From the NCBI GenBank assembly GCA_965243255.1, contig CBDEUH010000004.1:2914001-2978000 (forward strand): a DNA stretch of 64,000 nt. The letters are read 5' to 3'. Both the position numbers and the translations under genes were made by a program. Positions 1 through 7,622 of the stretch are shown here, in pieces. Positions within the stretch are counted from its first letter, which is position 1, and every line of letters begins with the position of its first letter. The notes below the pieces were generated by a model. That model saw only the letters and a list, made by a program, of their open reading frames with translations. It did not search any database and had not been told where the DNA came from. The DNA comes from Bin87 sp965243255. Lineage in GTDB: Bacteria; Chloroflexota; Dehalococcoidia; Lucifugimonadales; UBA3495.

Positions 1-274
1 GGGAGTCCTCAAAGCTGGCCCGGTTCAGGTTGCAGCGTGTCAGGTACGCTTGCCGCAGCTGGGCTCCGTTGAAGACTCCCCGGCGCAGGTCAGCGGAAGT
101 AAGGTCGATCTGGTCCAGGTTGTCGTGGGAGAGGTCAACGCCGGGCATCCGCACGCCGCTGAGGTACGCGCCCGACAGGTCCAGATGCGCCCGTTCCTGG
201 AAGAAACGGGCCCGCCAGCGGGCGATGGCAAAGCTTCTCCCCTTGGCGACGGCGACGTGCTCAGGGTTGGCCAA
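1..274 (-). CDS. Pentapeptide-repeat protein, 3' end beyond the window
   Basis: The minus-strand frame reads an N-terminal NPEHVAVAK-like segment and a Trp/Arg-rich stretch, then consecutive A(D/N)LXX-type units (LDLSGAYLSG, VDLSHDNLDQ, IDLTSADLRR, FNGAQLRQAYL, CNLNRASFED). These are pentapeptide repeats, which fold as a right-handed quadrilateral beta helix. No stop occurs before base 1, so the C-terminus lies outside. I chose the TTG at 274 because a GGAGCGGAG ribosome-binding site precedes it and LANPEH resembles the usual MANPEH opening of this family. It starts 32 bp after the luciferase-like gene's stop and is probably co-transcribed. Function is unknown; the family includes DNA mimics and scaffold proteins. 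Confidence 0.72.
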   Translation of the reverse strand, partial: MANPEHVAVAKGRSFAIARWRARFFQERAHLDLSGAYLSGVRMPGVDLSHDNLDQIDLTSADLRRGVFNGAQLRQAYLTRCNLNRASFEDS

Positions 275-306
275 GCCGCTGCTCCGCTCCGCGTGCTGCG
301 ACGCGC

Positions 307-1476
307 CTAATTGTCCGCTGCGGTCAGCGCCGCCTCCCGCCCGGTGAAGGCCGGCATCACCTCCGACGAGAAGATGGACAGTTGCTCCTTGAACTCGCTC
401 CAGGGCATACCCTCCGGCCATTGCAGCACGATGTCCTCCAGCCCGGGGTATTTCTCCTCGATGTCATGCAGGAAGGCGACGAAGTCGTCAGGATTGCCGC
501 AGAACCAGGCCTTCTGGTCAACGCCGTCTTCGATGCGCGGCACCCGGGTGGGCGCGCCCGGAGTGCCCCAGGGCCGTCCCTCTTCGTCGGTGTAGCGCAC
601 GAAGCCGAAGGGCGCGAACCACTTGTAGCGTTCGTCGTGGAAGGGGCGCACCCGCTCGATGGCCTCCTCCCGGCTGTCGGCGATGTAGAAGCCGAAGCCC
701 AGGGCCATGTCGCCGCCCAGGGGCAGGTTCCGGCCGGCGGCAGTGGCCGCGCCGTGGTACTGGGTGATCATCTGCTCGGCGTACAGCTCTCCGGTGAGGG
801 CCACCATGGCCTTGATGCCCTGCTCGGCGATGTAGTTCAGCGTGCGACCGCTGGCGATGGGCTGCCAGATTTCCACGGGCCGGTTGGTGGGCCGTGGCAC
901 CATGGTGATTTCCTTGAGGTCGTAGCCGCGGTAGGGCACTTCCGGCGGAATGGTGTAGTACTTGCCCTGGTGATTCCAGGAGTCCTCGTTGAAGGCTTTG
1001 AGGATGACCTCCATCTGCTCCAGGAACAGCTCCCGGTTGGCGTCGTTGTCGATGACGGGGGATCCGAAGGTCTCCACCTCCCGGGAGTGGTAGCCCCGTC
1101 CCACGCCGAAAATCATGCGCCCGCCGGTGAGGATGTCGGCCATGGCAAAGTCCTCGGCGATGCGCAGGGGATGCCACATCGGGATGATGTTGAAAGCCTG
1201 GCCGAACTTCAGGTTCTTGGTCTGGCCGGCCAGGTGCACGCCCATCAGGATCAGGTTGGGGATGCACTCGTAGCCTTCGTGCTGGAAGTGGTGCTCGGCC
1301 ATCCACATGCAGTAGAAGCCCCGTTCGTCCATGTGCTGGGCCAGGGCCTGGGCGTGGTCGTAAGCCTGGGCCAGCTGCTCGTTGGTGTAGCGACGCTGGT
1401 CGGCTGGCGTGCCGTCCGAACCTACGTTGTCCAGGTCAATTTGCCCCACGTACAGAACCGAAAACCGCTTAATCAT
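307..1476 (-). CDS. LLM-class flavin-dependent oxidoreductase
   Basis: This 389-residue protein belongs to the bacterial luciferase-like monooxygenase superfamily (TIM barrel, FMN or F420 dependent). Visible marks are the first strand (FSVLYVGQID), the AEHHF motif at about residue 60, the GGRMIFGVGRGYHSREVETFG region that binds flavin phosphate in relatives, and a late GNPDDFVAFL segment. Length is usual for the group. It is the middle of a minus-strand run: SDR upstream, pentapeptide protein downstream. The likely role is FMNH2/O2-dependent oxidation of an organic substrate in the cytoplasm. Substrate is not predictable. A GGAG sits upstream of the ATG. Confidence 0.9.
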   Translation of the reverse strand: MIKRFSVLYVGQIDLDNVGSDGTPADQRRYTNEQLAQAYDHAQALAQHMDERGFYCMWMAEHHFQHEGYECIPNLILMGVHLAGQTKNLKFGQAFNIIPMWHPLRIAEDFAMADILTGGRMIFGVGRGYHSREVETFGSPVIDNDANRELFLEQMEVILKAFNEDSWNHQGKYYTIPPEVPYRGYDLKEITMVPRPTNRPVEIWQPIASGRTLNYIAEQGIKAMVALTGELYAEQMITQYHGAATAAGRNLPLGGDMALGFGFYIADSREEAIERVRPFHDERYKWFAPFGFVRYTDEEGRPWGTPGAPTRVPRIEDGVDQKAWFCGNPDDFVAFLHDIEEKYPGLEDIVLQWPEGMPWSEFKEQLSIFSSEVMPAFTGREAALTAADN

Positions 1477-1536
1477 CCCGTCAATGCTCCGATGTTGGTT
1501 TGCCTCTAAAATTGCGCAGCATTATAGCACGGCGGG

Positions 1537-2331
1537 TTATGACGACGGTTCCGATTCCAGTGGCCCCCAGGTTACTCCGAACTCGGCTCTGGCCACCCGC
1601 TCGCCGGTCAGGGTTTCGGCGGTCTGGCCGACCAGCCAGACGCCCGGCGCGGCCAGGAGGTCGGGCTGCACCATGGGGATGTGGGCGGTTCCCGGCCAGT
1701 CGCCCCGCCGGTTCATCCAGGTGTCCACCCGTCCGGGCTCAAAGACGTTCACCGCGATATTGTGGGGCCGGACCTCCTCGGCCAGGCTGAAAAACATCCG
1801 CTCCAGCGCCGCCTTGCTCATGGAATAGCCGACCCGGCCCTCCCGGTAGCTGCGGGCCGCCCCGGAGGTAACACAGTAGATGGAGCCGCCCTCGCCCCGG
1901 GCGATCATGGACGGCAGCGCGTACTTGCACAGCAGCAGCGGGCCGCGCACGTTCACCGCCAGGCACTGGTCCAGCAGCTCAACGTCCAGGTCCACCACCG
2001 GCGACTCGCAGTCCATGCCGGCGTTGCAGACCAGCGCGTCGATGCGGCCGAAGTGGTCCAGCGTGGCGGTTACCAGGTTCTGGATGTCCTTGACCTCGGC
2101 CATGTCGCAGCGGACGGGCAGCGCCTTGCCGCCGGCAGCGGTAATTTGAGCTGCCGTGTCGTGGATGTCGCCGGAGCCGTACTTTTCGTACTCGGTGCCG
2201 GCCGACGCGTCCACCTCGGTGCGGGAGGTTACCACCACGCTGGCGCCGGCCTTGCCCAGGCCCAGGCAGATGGCGCGCCCGATGCCGCGGCTGCCGCCGG
2301 TTACAATCGCTACTTTGCCCTCAAGTTTCAT
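1537..2331 (-). CDS. SDR family oxidoreductase
   Basis: A 264-residue classical short-chain dehydrogenase/reductase. The NAD(P)-binding TGGSRGIGRA motif lies at residues 10-19, the NAG motif (VCNAGMD) near 95, and the catalytic S...YxxxK (YSMSK) near 170. The start is the ATG at 2331, because MKLEGKVAIVTGG is the usual opening and a GGTGGGG Shine-Dalgarno lies 5-6 bases upstream; in-frame codons farther upstream belong to the leader RNA region. A long non-coding leader (2332-2861) separates it from its promoter. It is followed by the luciferase-like gene. Substrate unknown. Confidence 0.92.
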   Translation of the reverse strand: MKLEGKVAIVTGGSRGIGRAICLGLGKAGASVVVTSRTEVDASAGTEYEKYGSGDIHDTAAQITAAGGKALPVRCDMAEVKDIQNLVTATLDHFGRIDALVCNAGMDCESPVVDLDVELLDQCLAVNVRGPLLLCKYALPSMIARGEGGSIYCVTSGAARSYREGRVGYSMSKAALERMFFSLAEEVRPHNIAVNVFEPGRVDTWMNRRGDWPGTAHIPMVQPDLLAAPGVWLVGQTAETLTGERVARAEFGVTWGPLESEPSS

Positions 2332-2861
2332 GCCAACCCCACCAATGTTGAGTCGCCTACCGCAATTGCGGCAAGCATATCGGCCCGGCCCGGCCGCCGC
2401 AAGCGGTTGGGGCCGGACGGCCAATGCCGGATGGCGCGGCGAATTCGGCGGCGACCGGCGGCGGATTGAAGGGTGCGGTGTTGAAGATGTTGGTGATTGG
2501 GTGGTCGGTTGGTCTTTATTGCGTTCGTTGTGGGTTCCTCCCTTGGTGGGTGTCGGTTGGGTAGCCTGCCTGAGGTCGGTTTCCGGAATTCACTGTGGTC
2601 GTTGCCAGCCCCACGGCCGGGGGTGTTACGCAAGGGGGTTTATACCCTCCGAGTGGGTTAGCCTAATGAGAGCGTCCAGTTCAGAGGTAGCCACCGTTAA
2701 GATTCGCACGGGTCATTTAGTTAGCCGTACACGACGCAGTGGGTAGCGCGCTGGAACAAGAGCTGGGTCTTGCGATTTGGAGATGCTGACTGGTTGTGGC
2801 CGTTGACGACCGTAGTGAAGTTGACCTCGTTGGCAGGCTGGGATTCGCTTTTGATGTGCAC
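2332..2861 (-). ncRNA. Candidate structured leader RNA, copy A
   Basis: About 530 nt lie between a good minus-strand promoter (2868-2897) and the SDR start, with no credible gene. Two blocks closely match the leader at 38049-38533. Block 1 (2763-2847 here, 38095-38159 there) contains GAATCC, AGCCT, GGTCGT..ACGGCCA, AGTCAG and CCAAATCGCAA in the same order. Block 2 (2597-2633 here, 38289-38323 there) contains TTGCGT, CCGGCCGT, GCTG and CGACC. The 3' third is rich in C and A and poor in G. I do not recognise a known riboswitch or housekeeping RNA. It could be a leader of the SDR mRNA or a separate small RNA. Confidence 0.6.
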
Positions 2862-2867
2862 AGGGCT

Positions 2868-2897
2868 ATTATGAACTGATGTTCGGTAGTATGTCAA
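2868..2897 (-). promoter_or_regulatory. Sigma70-type promoter for leader copy A and the SDR
   Basis: Reading the minus strand, a perfect TTGACA (2897-2892) is followed after 18 bases by CATAAT (2873-2868). The sequence just after the -10 (AGCCC.GTGCA) is shared with the promoter region of the second leader copy at 38018. Confidence 0.65.
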
Positions 2898-3005
2898 GCG
2901 GTGGGTGTCATCGCTTGAATAGGAAATTGGGAGATTTCAGGATTGGTGGGGCCCGGTTGGTGAAGAATTGGAGGGTGCAGAGCGGCGCGATGCAATTGTC
3001 CGGGG

Positions 3006-3275
3006 CTAACTGCGTCGGAGCAGTCGGTCGTACTCCTGGTGGGAGCCAATCCAGAACCAGATGATTTCGTTTTGTTCCATCAAGCCGAGAGCACGGTAGC
3101 CGGCCCCGACGCGCACTGAGAAGACGGGGCGCCTTCGTCCGACGCGCTTGAAATTCAGGCTCGGGTGGTTTGGGTTGTCCTGAAACAGGATGTACGCGTT
3201 CCTGGCCTGCTGTCTGACGTGGTTGGGCAGAAGGTAGTAGGCATCCCAGAAGGTGCTGCGCGTGAAAGAGCGCAT
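3006..3275 (-). CDS. RelE/ParE-family toxin
   Basis: The 89-residue product has the pattern of a type II RelE/ParE superfamily mRNA interferase or gyrase toxin: HPSLNFKRVG, then RPVFSVRVGAGYRALG and a terminal IWFWIGSHQEYDRLL. The ending WIGSHxxYD is typical of the subgroup. It lies 2 bp downstream of a small acidic gene (3278-3502), the usual antitoxin-toxin order. Cellular role: growth arrest under stress or plasmid/island stabilisation. Complete by length. Target unknown. Confidence 0.82.
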   Translation of the reverse strand: MRSFTRSTFWDAYYLLPNHVRQQARNAYILFQDNPNHPSLNFKRVGRRRPVFSVRVGAGYRALGLMEQNEIIWFWIGSHQEYDRLLRRS

Positions 3276-3277
3276 AG

Positions 3278-3502
3278 CTAAAGGTCAGCCGGGTCCAAGG
3301 GAGTGGTTGCTCCCCCTCGGTGGTCGGCCAGCGCTTCGTCGGCAAGGCGGCTCAGCAGCTCATCCGACTCCGGCCGGTCGAATAGTTGGTCCCATTGTTG
3401 GTCAGCCTCCAGCTCGGCCAGCAGGAACCTGGCGAACCTATCCTGTTCTTCGGGAGGCAGGTCAGCGGCTCGATTGAAGGCGTCTTGCAGCAGTTGGTTC
3501 AT
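3278..3502 (-). CDS. Probable antitoxin of the RelE/ParE-type pair
   Basis: A 74-residue acidic, helical protein (FNRAADLPPEEQDRFARFLL, ELEADQQWDQLFDRPESDEL) located directly before the toxin. Proteins with the LPPEEQ...LLAELE pattern commonly accompany RelE-like toxins. The ATG at 3502 is preceded by GGGAGGAAAGCC, a strong ribosome-binding site, so the longer reading to 3619 is not needed. No clear DNA-binding domain is visible, so autorepression is uncertain. Confidence 0.75.
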   Translation of the reverse strand: MNQLLQDAFNRAADLPPEEQDRFARFLLAELEADQQWDQLFDRPESDELLSRLADEALADHRGGATTPLDPADL

Positions 3503-3653
3503 GGCTTTCCTCCCGATTGGTGCGCCTGCGCGTCTCGACAAGGGGCGGTCTGGGCTGGTAGGACGTCTAGTGGTAGCGCCGTGGCCGATGGACCGGTTGT
3601 TGGCTGAGTCATAGCGCAAAGCGAATTGCAGGGTGCAGATCGTAGTAGTATTT

Positions 3654-4238
3654 TTACTGGCTTAGCATTTGATCTGCAATCTGTCGTAACTCATCTGTGG
3701 TGACTTTTTCTTGCTCGGCGCTTAGCATTTCCGCGGCACCAGATTGTTCGTCCAAATCATGGGCGATATTCAACATCACCGCATCCAGTTCTTCAAGTAT
3801 GGCTGTGTCTGGGATGCTGATAGTCCAATTGCCCGTGTCCGGGTAGCGGATAGTTTGGAACGCGTTCGCCTGACGCACCACGAATTCTGTGATCTGCTCG
3901 TTGGTCAGATTGCTCTGCGCGCTGACTGAGCTTGCCAGATTGCCGGATGTCTCAGCCTGCAGTATGTTGAGTAGCTCTGATAGGTTGTGAATGTGCTTAG
4001 GTTCCTTGGGGGATACGTAGGCGAGCACCGCCTTCATCGCCACCTCCAATGAAAAGAGGCGCAGTACGTACCCCGACAGCAATACTGAGAAGACGTTCTG
4101 GGTGGGTTGCTGCTGAGTCACCGTTGCGACTACTTGGTCATACTGCTTCAGGTAGTCGGCGCCGTTGCGAAAGAATATAGCGTATAGGCGCAGTCGCGAA
4201 GCAAGCTTCAGGACTTCGGCGTTGTTATGCGGTTTCAT
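3654..4238 (-). CDS. HEPN-like domain protein of unknown function
   Basis: A 194-residue, mostly helical protein. The segment SLEVAMKAVLAYVSPKEPKH followed by HNLSELLNIL resembles the HEPN-type pattern seen in helical nucleic-acid-associated proteins (a charged helix, then a His-Asn-Leu turn). The expected RxxxxH catalytic motif is not evident, so RNase activity cannot be claimed. The ATG at 4238 has GAGAGGAAT upstream. Base composition is visibly lower in GC than the surroundings, suggesting acquisition together with the adjacent toxin-antitoxin pair. Confidence 0.6.
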   Translation of the reverse strand: MKPHNNAEVLKLASRLRLYAIFFRNGADYLKQYDQVVATVTQQQPTQNVFSVLLSGYVLRLFSLEVAMKAVLAYVSPKEPKHIHNLSELLNILQAETSGNLASSVSAQSNLTNEQITEFVVRQANAFQTIRYPDTGNWTISIPDTAILEELDAVMLNIAHDLDEQSGAAEMLSAEQEKVTTDELRQIADQMLSQ

Positions 4239-4313
4239 ACTAAATTCCTCTCTTGCATTTGCCGCCCGGCCAACTGCCACCCACTACCATTGTAGCTTGC
4301 ACGGGGCAGCCCC

Positions 4314-4532
4314 TTACAACCGCCGGTTCGTCACCACCAGCTCGGAGGCGAGGCTGTGGAAGCCGGCCATATCGGGCAGGCCCAATATCGCCGTCAGGCC
4401 GTCGTCCGGGCGGCGGCGGGTGGGGCAGTCGGCCAGGGAGTCTAGCCAACCCTGTGATACGTCATCTCCGTGGCCTCCCAGGGCCATCACTGAGAGGTTG
4501 AGGCGGTCAAACTGGATGTCGGGGTTGAGCAT
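4314..4532 (-). CDS. Small hypothetical protein, doubtful
   Basis: A 72-residue reading frame beginning MLNPDIQFDRLNLSVMALGG and ending in ELVVTNRRL. It has plausible amino-acid composition but no motif that I recognise and no clear Shine-Dalgarno; an upstream in-frame ATG at 4598 is possible. It fills the gap between the HEPN-like gene and the ABC transporter promoter. It may be a gene remnant or spurious. Confidence 0.3.
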   Translation of the reverse strand: MLNPDIQFDRLNLSVMALGGHGDDVSQGWLDSLADCPTRRRPDDGLTAILGLPDMAGFHSLASELVVTNRRL

Positions 4533-4673
4533 GGCCCGCCTGGTGGCAGGGCCATCATAGCCTGTTGGCAGCCGACCTTTCAATCGCTCAGCGCTCACGG
4601 CGGCGTTGCTGTATTTCGTAATAGAGATTACGAATTACGTTGCAATCCCCCACCAATTCTGCGAAATGCCAAA

Positions 4674-4702
4674 TTGACAGCCCAACTGGGTGAATATAAA
4701 AT
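4674..4702 (+). promoter_or_regulatory. Sigma70-type promoter of the ABC transporter cluster
   Basis: TTGACA at 4674-4679, a 17-base spacer, then TAAAAT at 4697-4702. The ATG of the binding protein follows at 4738 with GGAGG about ten bases upstream. Confidence 0.7.
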
Positions 4703-4737
4703 CCCCGCCAGCCGCAATACATGGAGGGTTGTATAAA

Positions 4738-6564
4738 ATGCGTAGCATTGTGAAGTCTGGCAGCGTGGTTGCGCTGCTCGTTCTGGCTGTGGTTTCGCTA
4801 CTGTTGGCGGCCTGCGGCACCACGGAAGAGCCGGCCGCCGCTCCCGCTGAGCCCACCGCCGCGCCGGCCCAGGTCGCCGCCCCCTCGGGCGACGCCATGA
4901 TGGCCCCCGCCGACGCCGAGGTGGCGCCGGCCATTTCCGAATACTGGAACCCGCCCACCGCCTACTACGGCGACCCGGTGTACGGCGGAACGCTGCGCAT
5001 CAACTACGAGGACCCGCTGGAGCACGCCAACGCCTGGGGCGCTTTCTCCGGCGTCACCGTGCGCTACCGGACTCCTACCCATAACAACCTGGTGGAGACC
5101 GACCCCTACGACGACGGGAAGATCATCCCCGACCTGGCCGCCGGCTGGACCAACCACGATGACGGCCAGGGCCTCACGCTTTACTTCCACGACGGCATCA
5201 CCTGGCACAACGGCGACGCCTTCACCTGCGAGGACGCTCGTTTCACCCTGGAGACCATGGTGACGGGCAACGGCATTACCGCCAGCGAAATGCGCGGCAA
5301 GCTGGGCTTCCTGGACATCGGCGCCTCCTCGTGCCTGGACGACTCCACCCTGGAACTGCGCTTTTCCGAGCCCAGCGCCACCGCCCTGCTGGCCTTCACC
5401 GACCGGGCCGGCCTGATTTTCAACAAGGCCTGGTTTGAGGAGGGCGGCGAGGAGGCCATGTTCCAGGACGTTTCCGTCGGCACCGGTCCCTTCCGCTGGG
5501 AAGACGGCCAGAGCGTCGGCGTTGACGAGCAGAACTTCGTCAAGAACGATAACTATTTCAAGAACGGCCTGCCCTACGTTGACCGTGTGGTGGTGTTCGG
5601 CATCCTGGACGAGTCCATCCAGCAGTCCGTGATGCTGGCCCACCAGACCGATTGGCACTGGGTGCGCAACTTTGGGCAGTACGACGCCTACGTGGAGCAT
5701 CCCCAAATCAGCACCGTCATCCGGGCCACCCGCGGCCATCACTCCCTGTGGCTCAACGCCCGCAACGCTCCCTTTGACAACGTGCGCGTCCGCCAGGCCA
5801 TCATGATGGGCATCGACCGGGACACCGGCATCACCATCCTGCAGGCCGGGCATGGCTCCGCCGGGTTCCTGATGGCGCCGGGCAGCCCCTGGAGCCTGGA
5901 CGAGTCCCAGGGCTGCGCCGTGCCGGGCTGGTGCGCTCCCGCCGACGGCGACTGGGACGCCCGCCGCGCCGAGGCCAAGTCCATCCTGGAAGAAGAGGGA
6001 TTCGACTTCGACAAGACCTACAAGTTCACCGTCGAAGCCGACGCCCAGGTGCAGGCCCGCGCCACGTTCTTCCAGGAACAGCTGCGCCTGCTGGGAGTGC
6101 AGACCGACTTCGACCTGGTGGAAACCGTGGCCTATCGCAAGCAGACCTCCGAAGGTTCCTGGGGCGATATCCTGCCGCGTAACGACACCATGCCCAGCGA
6201 CGACCCCGCCCTCGGCATGGGCCACTACTTCCGCTGCGCCTCGCCCAACAACCACTGGACGCCGGGTCTGGACTGCGACGAAAAGGCCGAAGGGCTGCTG
6301 GACCAGGCTTCCACCACCGTTGACCATGATCAGCGGAAGGCCATTTCCGACCAGCTGCAACTCCACGCCATGGAGCAGTACTGGAAGTTCCCGCTGTACT
6401 GGGAACAGGAAGCGGTAGCCTTCTGGCCCGAAGTGCGGGGCTACTTCCACCATCCCCAGCCCTCCAGCTCGTTCCTGCGCTGGGAACACCTGTGGATTGA
6501 CCCGGCCCACGCCGACGACTCCGACAAGAGCGGCCAGACTACCGGGGTTCCGGGCGGACTGTAG
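4738..6564 (+). CDS. ABC transporter substrate-binding lipoprotein, family 5
   Basis: A 608-residue extracytoplasmic solute-binding protein of the peptide/nickel/oligosaccharide family (SBP_bac_5). Residues 1-25 form a lipoprotein signal with lipobox LLAAC, followed by an Ala/Pro/Glu-rich linker. The body shows NYEDPLEHANAWGAF and LYFHDGITWHNGDAFTCEDA (the conserved W-H-G-D segment) and VRQAIMMGIDRD. It would be anchored outside the membrane and deliver a ligand to the two permeases encoded next. The start at 4738 fits the signal peptide and ribosome-binding site. Ligand unknown; the adjacent amidohydrolases suggest an organic substrate rather than nickel. Confidence 0.93.
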   Translation: MRSIVKSGSVVALLVLAVVSLLLAACGTTEEPAAAPAEPTAAPAQVAAPSGDAMMAPADAEVAPAISEYWNPPTAYYGDPVYGGTLRINYEDPLEHANAWGAFSGVTVRYRTPTHNNLVETDPYDDGKIIPDLAAGWTNHDDGQGLTLYFHDGITWHNGDAFTCEDARFTLETMVTGNGITASEMRGKLGFLDIGASSCLDDSTLELRFSEPSATALLAFTDRAGLIFNKAWFEEGGEEAMFQDVSVGTGPFRWEDGQSVGVDEQNFVKNDNYFKNGLPYVDRVVVFGILDESIQQSVMLAHQTDWHWVRNFGQYDAYVEHPQISTVIRATRGHHSLWLNARNAPFDNVRVRQAIMMGIDRDTGITILQAGHGSAGFLMAPGSPWSLDESQGCAVPGWCAPADGDWDARRAEAKSILEEEGFDFDKTYKFTVEADAQVQARATFFQEQLRLLGVQTDFDLVETVAYRKQTSEGSWGDILPRNDTMPSDDPALGMGHYFRCASPNNHWTPGLDCDEKAEGLLDQASTTVDHDQRKAISDQLQLHAMEQYWKFPLYWEQEAVAFWPEVRGYFHHPQPSSSFLRWEHLWIDPAHADDSDKSGQTTGVPGGL

Positions 6565-6565
6565 G

Positions 6566-6639
6566 CTTCATCAGCCCTACGCCATAGCCGCACGCCGGAG
6601 CGAAACACCCTTCGCTCCGGCGGCGTGCCGATGATGAAG
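6566..6639 (+). repeat. Nested inverted repeat between binding protein and permease
   Basis: An outer 8-bp stem (CTTCATCA 6566-6573 with TGATGAAG 6632-6639) encloses an inner 11-bp stem (GCCGGAGCGAA 6594-6604 with TTCGCTCCGGC 6611-6621, loop ACACCC). No poly-T follows. Such structures between a binding-protein gene and its permease genes usually protect the upstream mRNA or partly terminate it, giving excess binding protein. That role is inferred. Confidence 0.65.
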
Positions 6640-6646
6640 GCAAACT

Positions 6647-7609
6647 ATGCGCGCTTACATCCTGCGCCGCATGGCGCTGTTCATTCCCACCGCCTTCGGC
6701 GTGTCGGTGTTCATCTTCTTGATGCTCCACGTAATCCCGGGGGATTACGCCACCACGCTGTTGCTGGGCGGACGGGACCAGGCGCTGATCGCCACTGAGG
6801 AAGACTTCGCCCGGGTCCGCAACCAGTTGGGACTGGACAAGCCGCTGCATATCCAGTACGCAACCTGGGCGGCCAAGTTAATTCGCGGGGACCTGGGCAT
6901 CTCCTGGATCAACCGCCAGCCGGTGCTGGAGCGGATGCTGCCTCGCATCGCGGTCAGCGCGCAGCTGGGCGTCATGGCGGTGCTGATCGCCTCCATCATC
7001 GCCATACCGGGCGGCGTCATCGCGGCGGTGCGGCAGGACACTTACATCGACTACGTGCTGCGGTTCGTCAGCATGATTTTCGAGTCGATGCCCAACTTCT
7101 GGATCGGCCTGCTGCTGATCGTGGGCCTGCTGACGATCTTCGACTGGATTCCGCCCATCTCCTACGCCAACCTGTGGGAAGACCCGTGGGACAACCTGAT
7201 GATACTGATTTTCCCCGCCATGGTGGTGGGCGCGCGCAGCTCGGCGGGTATGCTGCGGATGACCCGCTCGTCGGTCTTGGAGGCGCTGCGGGAGGACTAC
7301 GTGCGCACCGCCGAGGCCAAGGGCCTGTACCGCAGCCGCATCCTGTTCATTCACGTGCTGCGCAACGCGCTGCTGCCGGTGGTTACCCTGGCCGGCTTTG
7401 AGATCGTGTTCCTGATGGGCGGCCAGGTGGTGATCGAGCAGGTGTTCAACATCCCCGGCCTGGGCAACCTCTTCATCCAGGCGGTGGGGGCCCGGGACTT
7501 CCCGGTGATCCAGGCCATCGTGATGTTCATCGCCGCCGTGGTGCTGGTGGCCAACCTGGTGGTGGACATGATGTACGCGTGGCTGGACCCCCGGATACGC
7601 TACACCTGA
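6647..7609 (+). CDS. ABC transporter permease, DppB/OppB type
   Basis: A 320-residue inner-membrane permease. It opens MRAYILRRMALFIPTAFGVS, the usual DppB start, with about six transmembrane segments. The EAA loop that contacts the ATPase is EALREDYVRTAEAKG at about residues 215-229. The terminal segment ends in YAWLDPRIRY, typical of the family. It follows the binding protein after a structured gap and precedes the second permease by 13 bp. No ATPase gene follows in this operon, so the transporter must borrow ATPase subunits encoded elsewhere. Confidence 0.94.
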   Translation: MRAYILRRMALFIPTAFGVSVFIFLMLHVIPGDYATTLLLGGRDQALIATEEDFARVRNQLGLDKPLHIQYATWAAKLIRGDLGISWINRQPVLERMLPRIAVSAQLGVMAVLIASIIAIPGGVIAAVRQDTYIDYVLRFVSMIFESMPNFWIGLLLIVGLLTIFDWIPPISYANLWEDPWDNLMILIFPAMVVGARSSAGMLRMTRSSVLEALREDYVRTAEAKGLYRSRILFIHVLRNALLPVVTLAGFEIVFLMGGQVVIEQVFNIPGLGNLFIQAVGARDFPVIQAIVMFIAAVVLVANLVVDMMYAWLDPRIRYT

Positions 7610-7622
7610 CCGGCGGCCTGAT

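Noticed and set aside
2328..2633. 101-codon minus-strand frame in the leader region
   Set aside because: Pro/Asn/Arg-rich, no ribosome-binding site, overlaps the conserved leader RNA.
4798..6510. Minus-strand 570-codon frame opposite the binding-protein gene
   Set aside because: Antisense shadow with biased composition and no motif.
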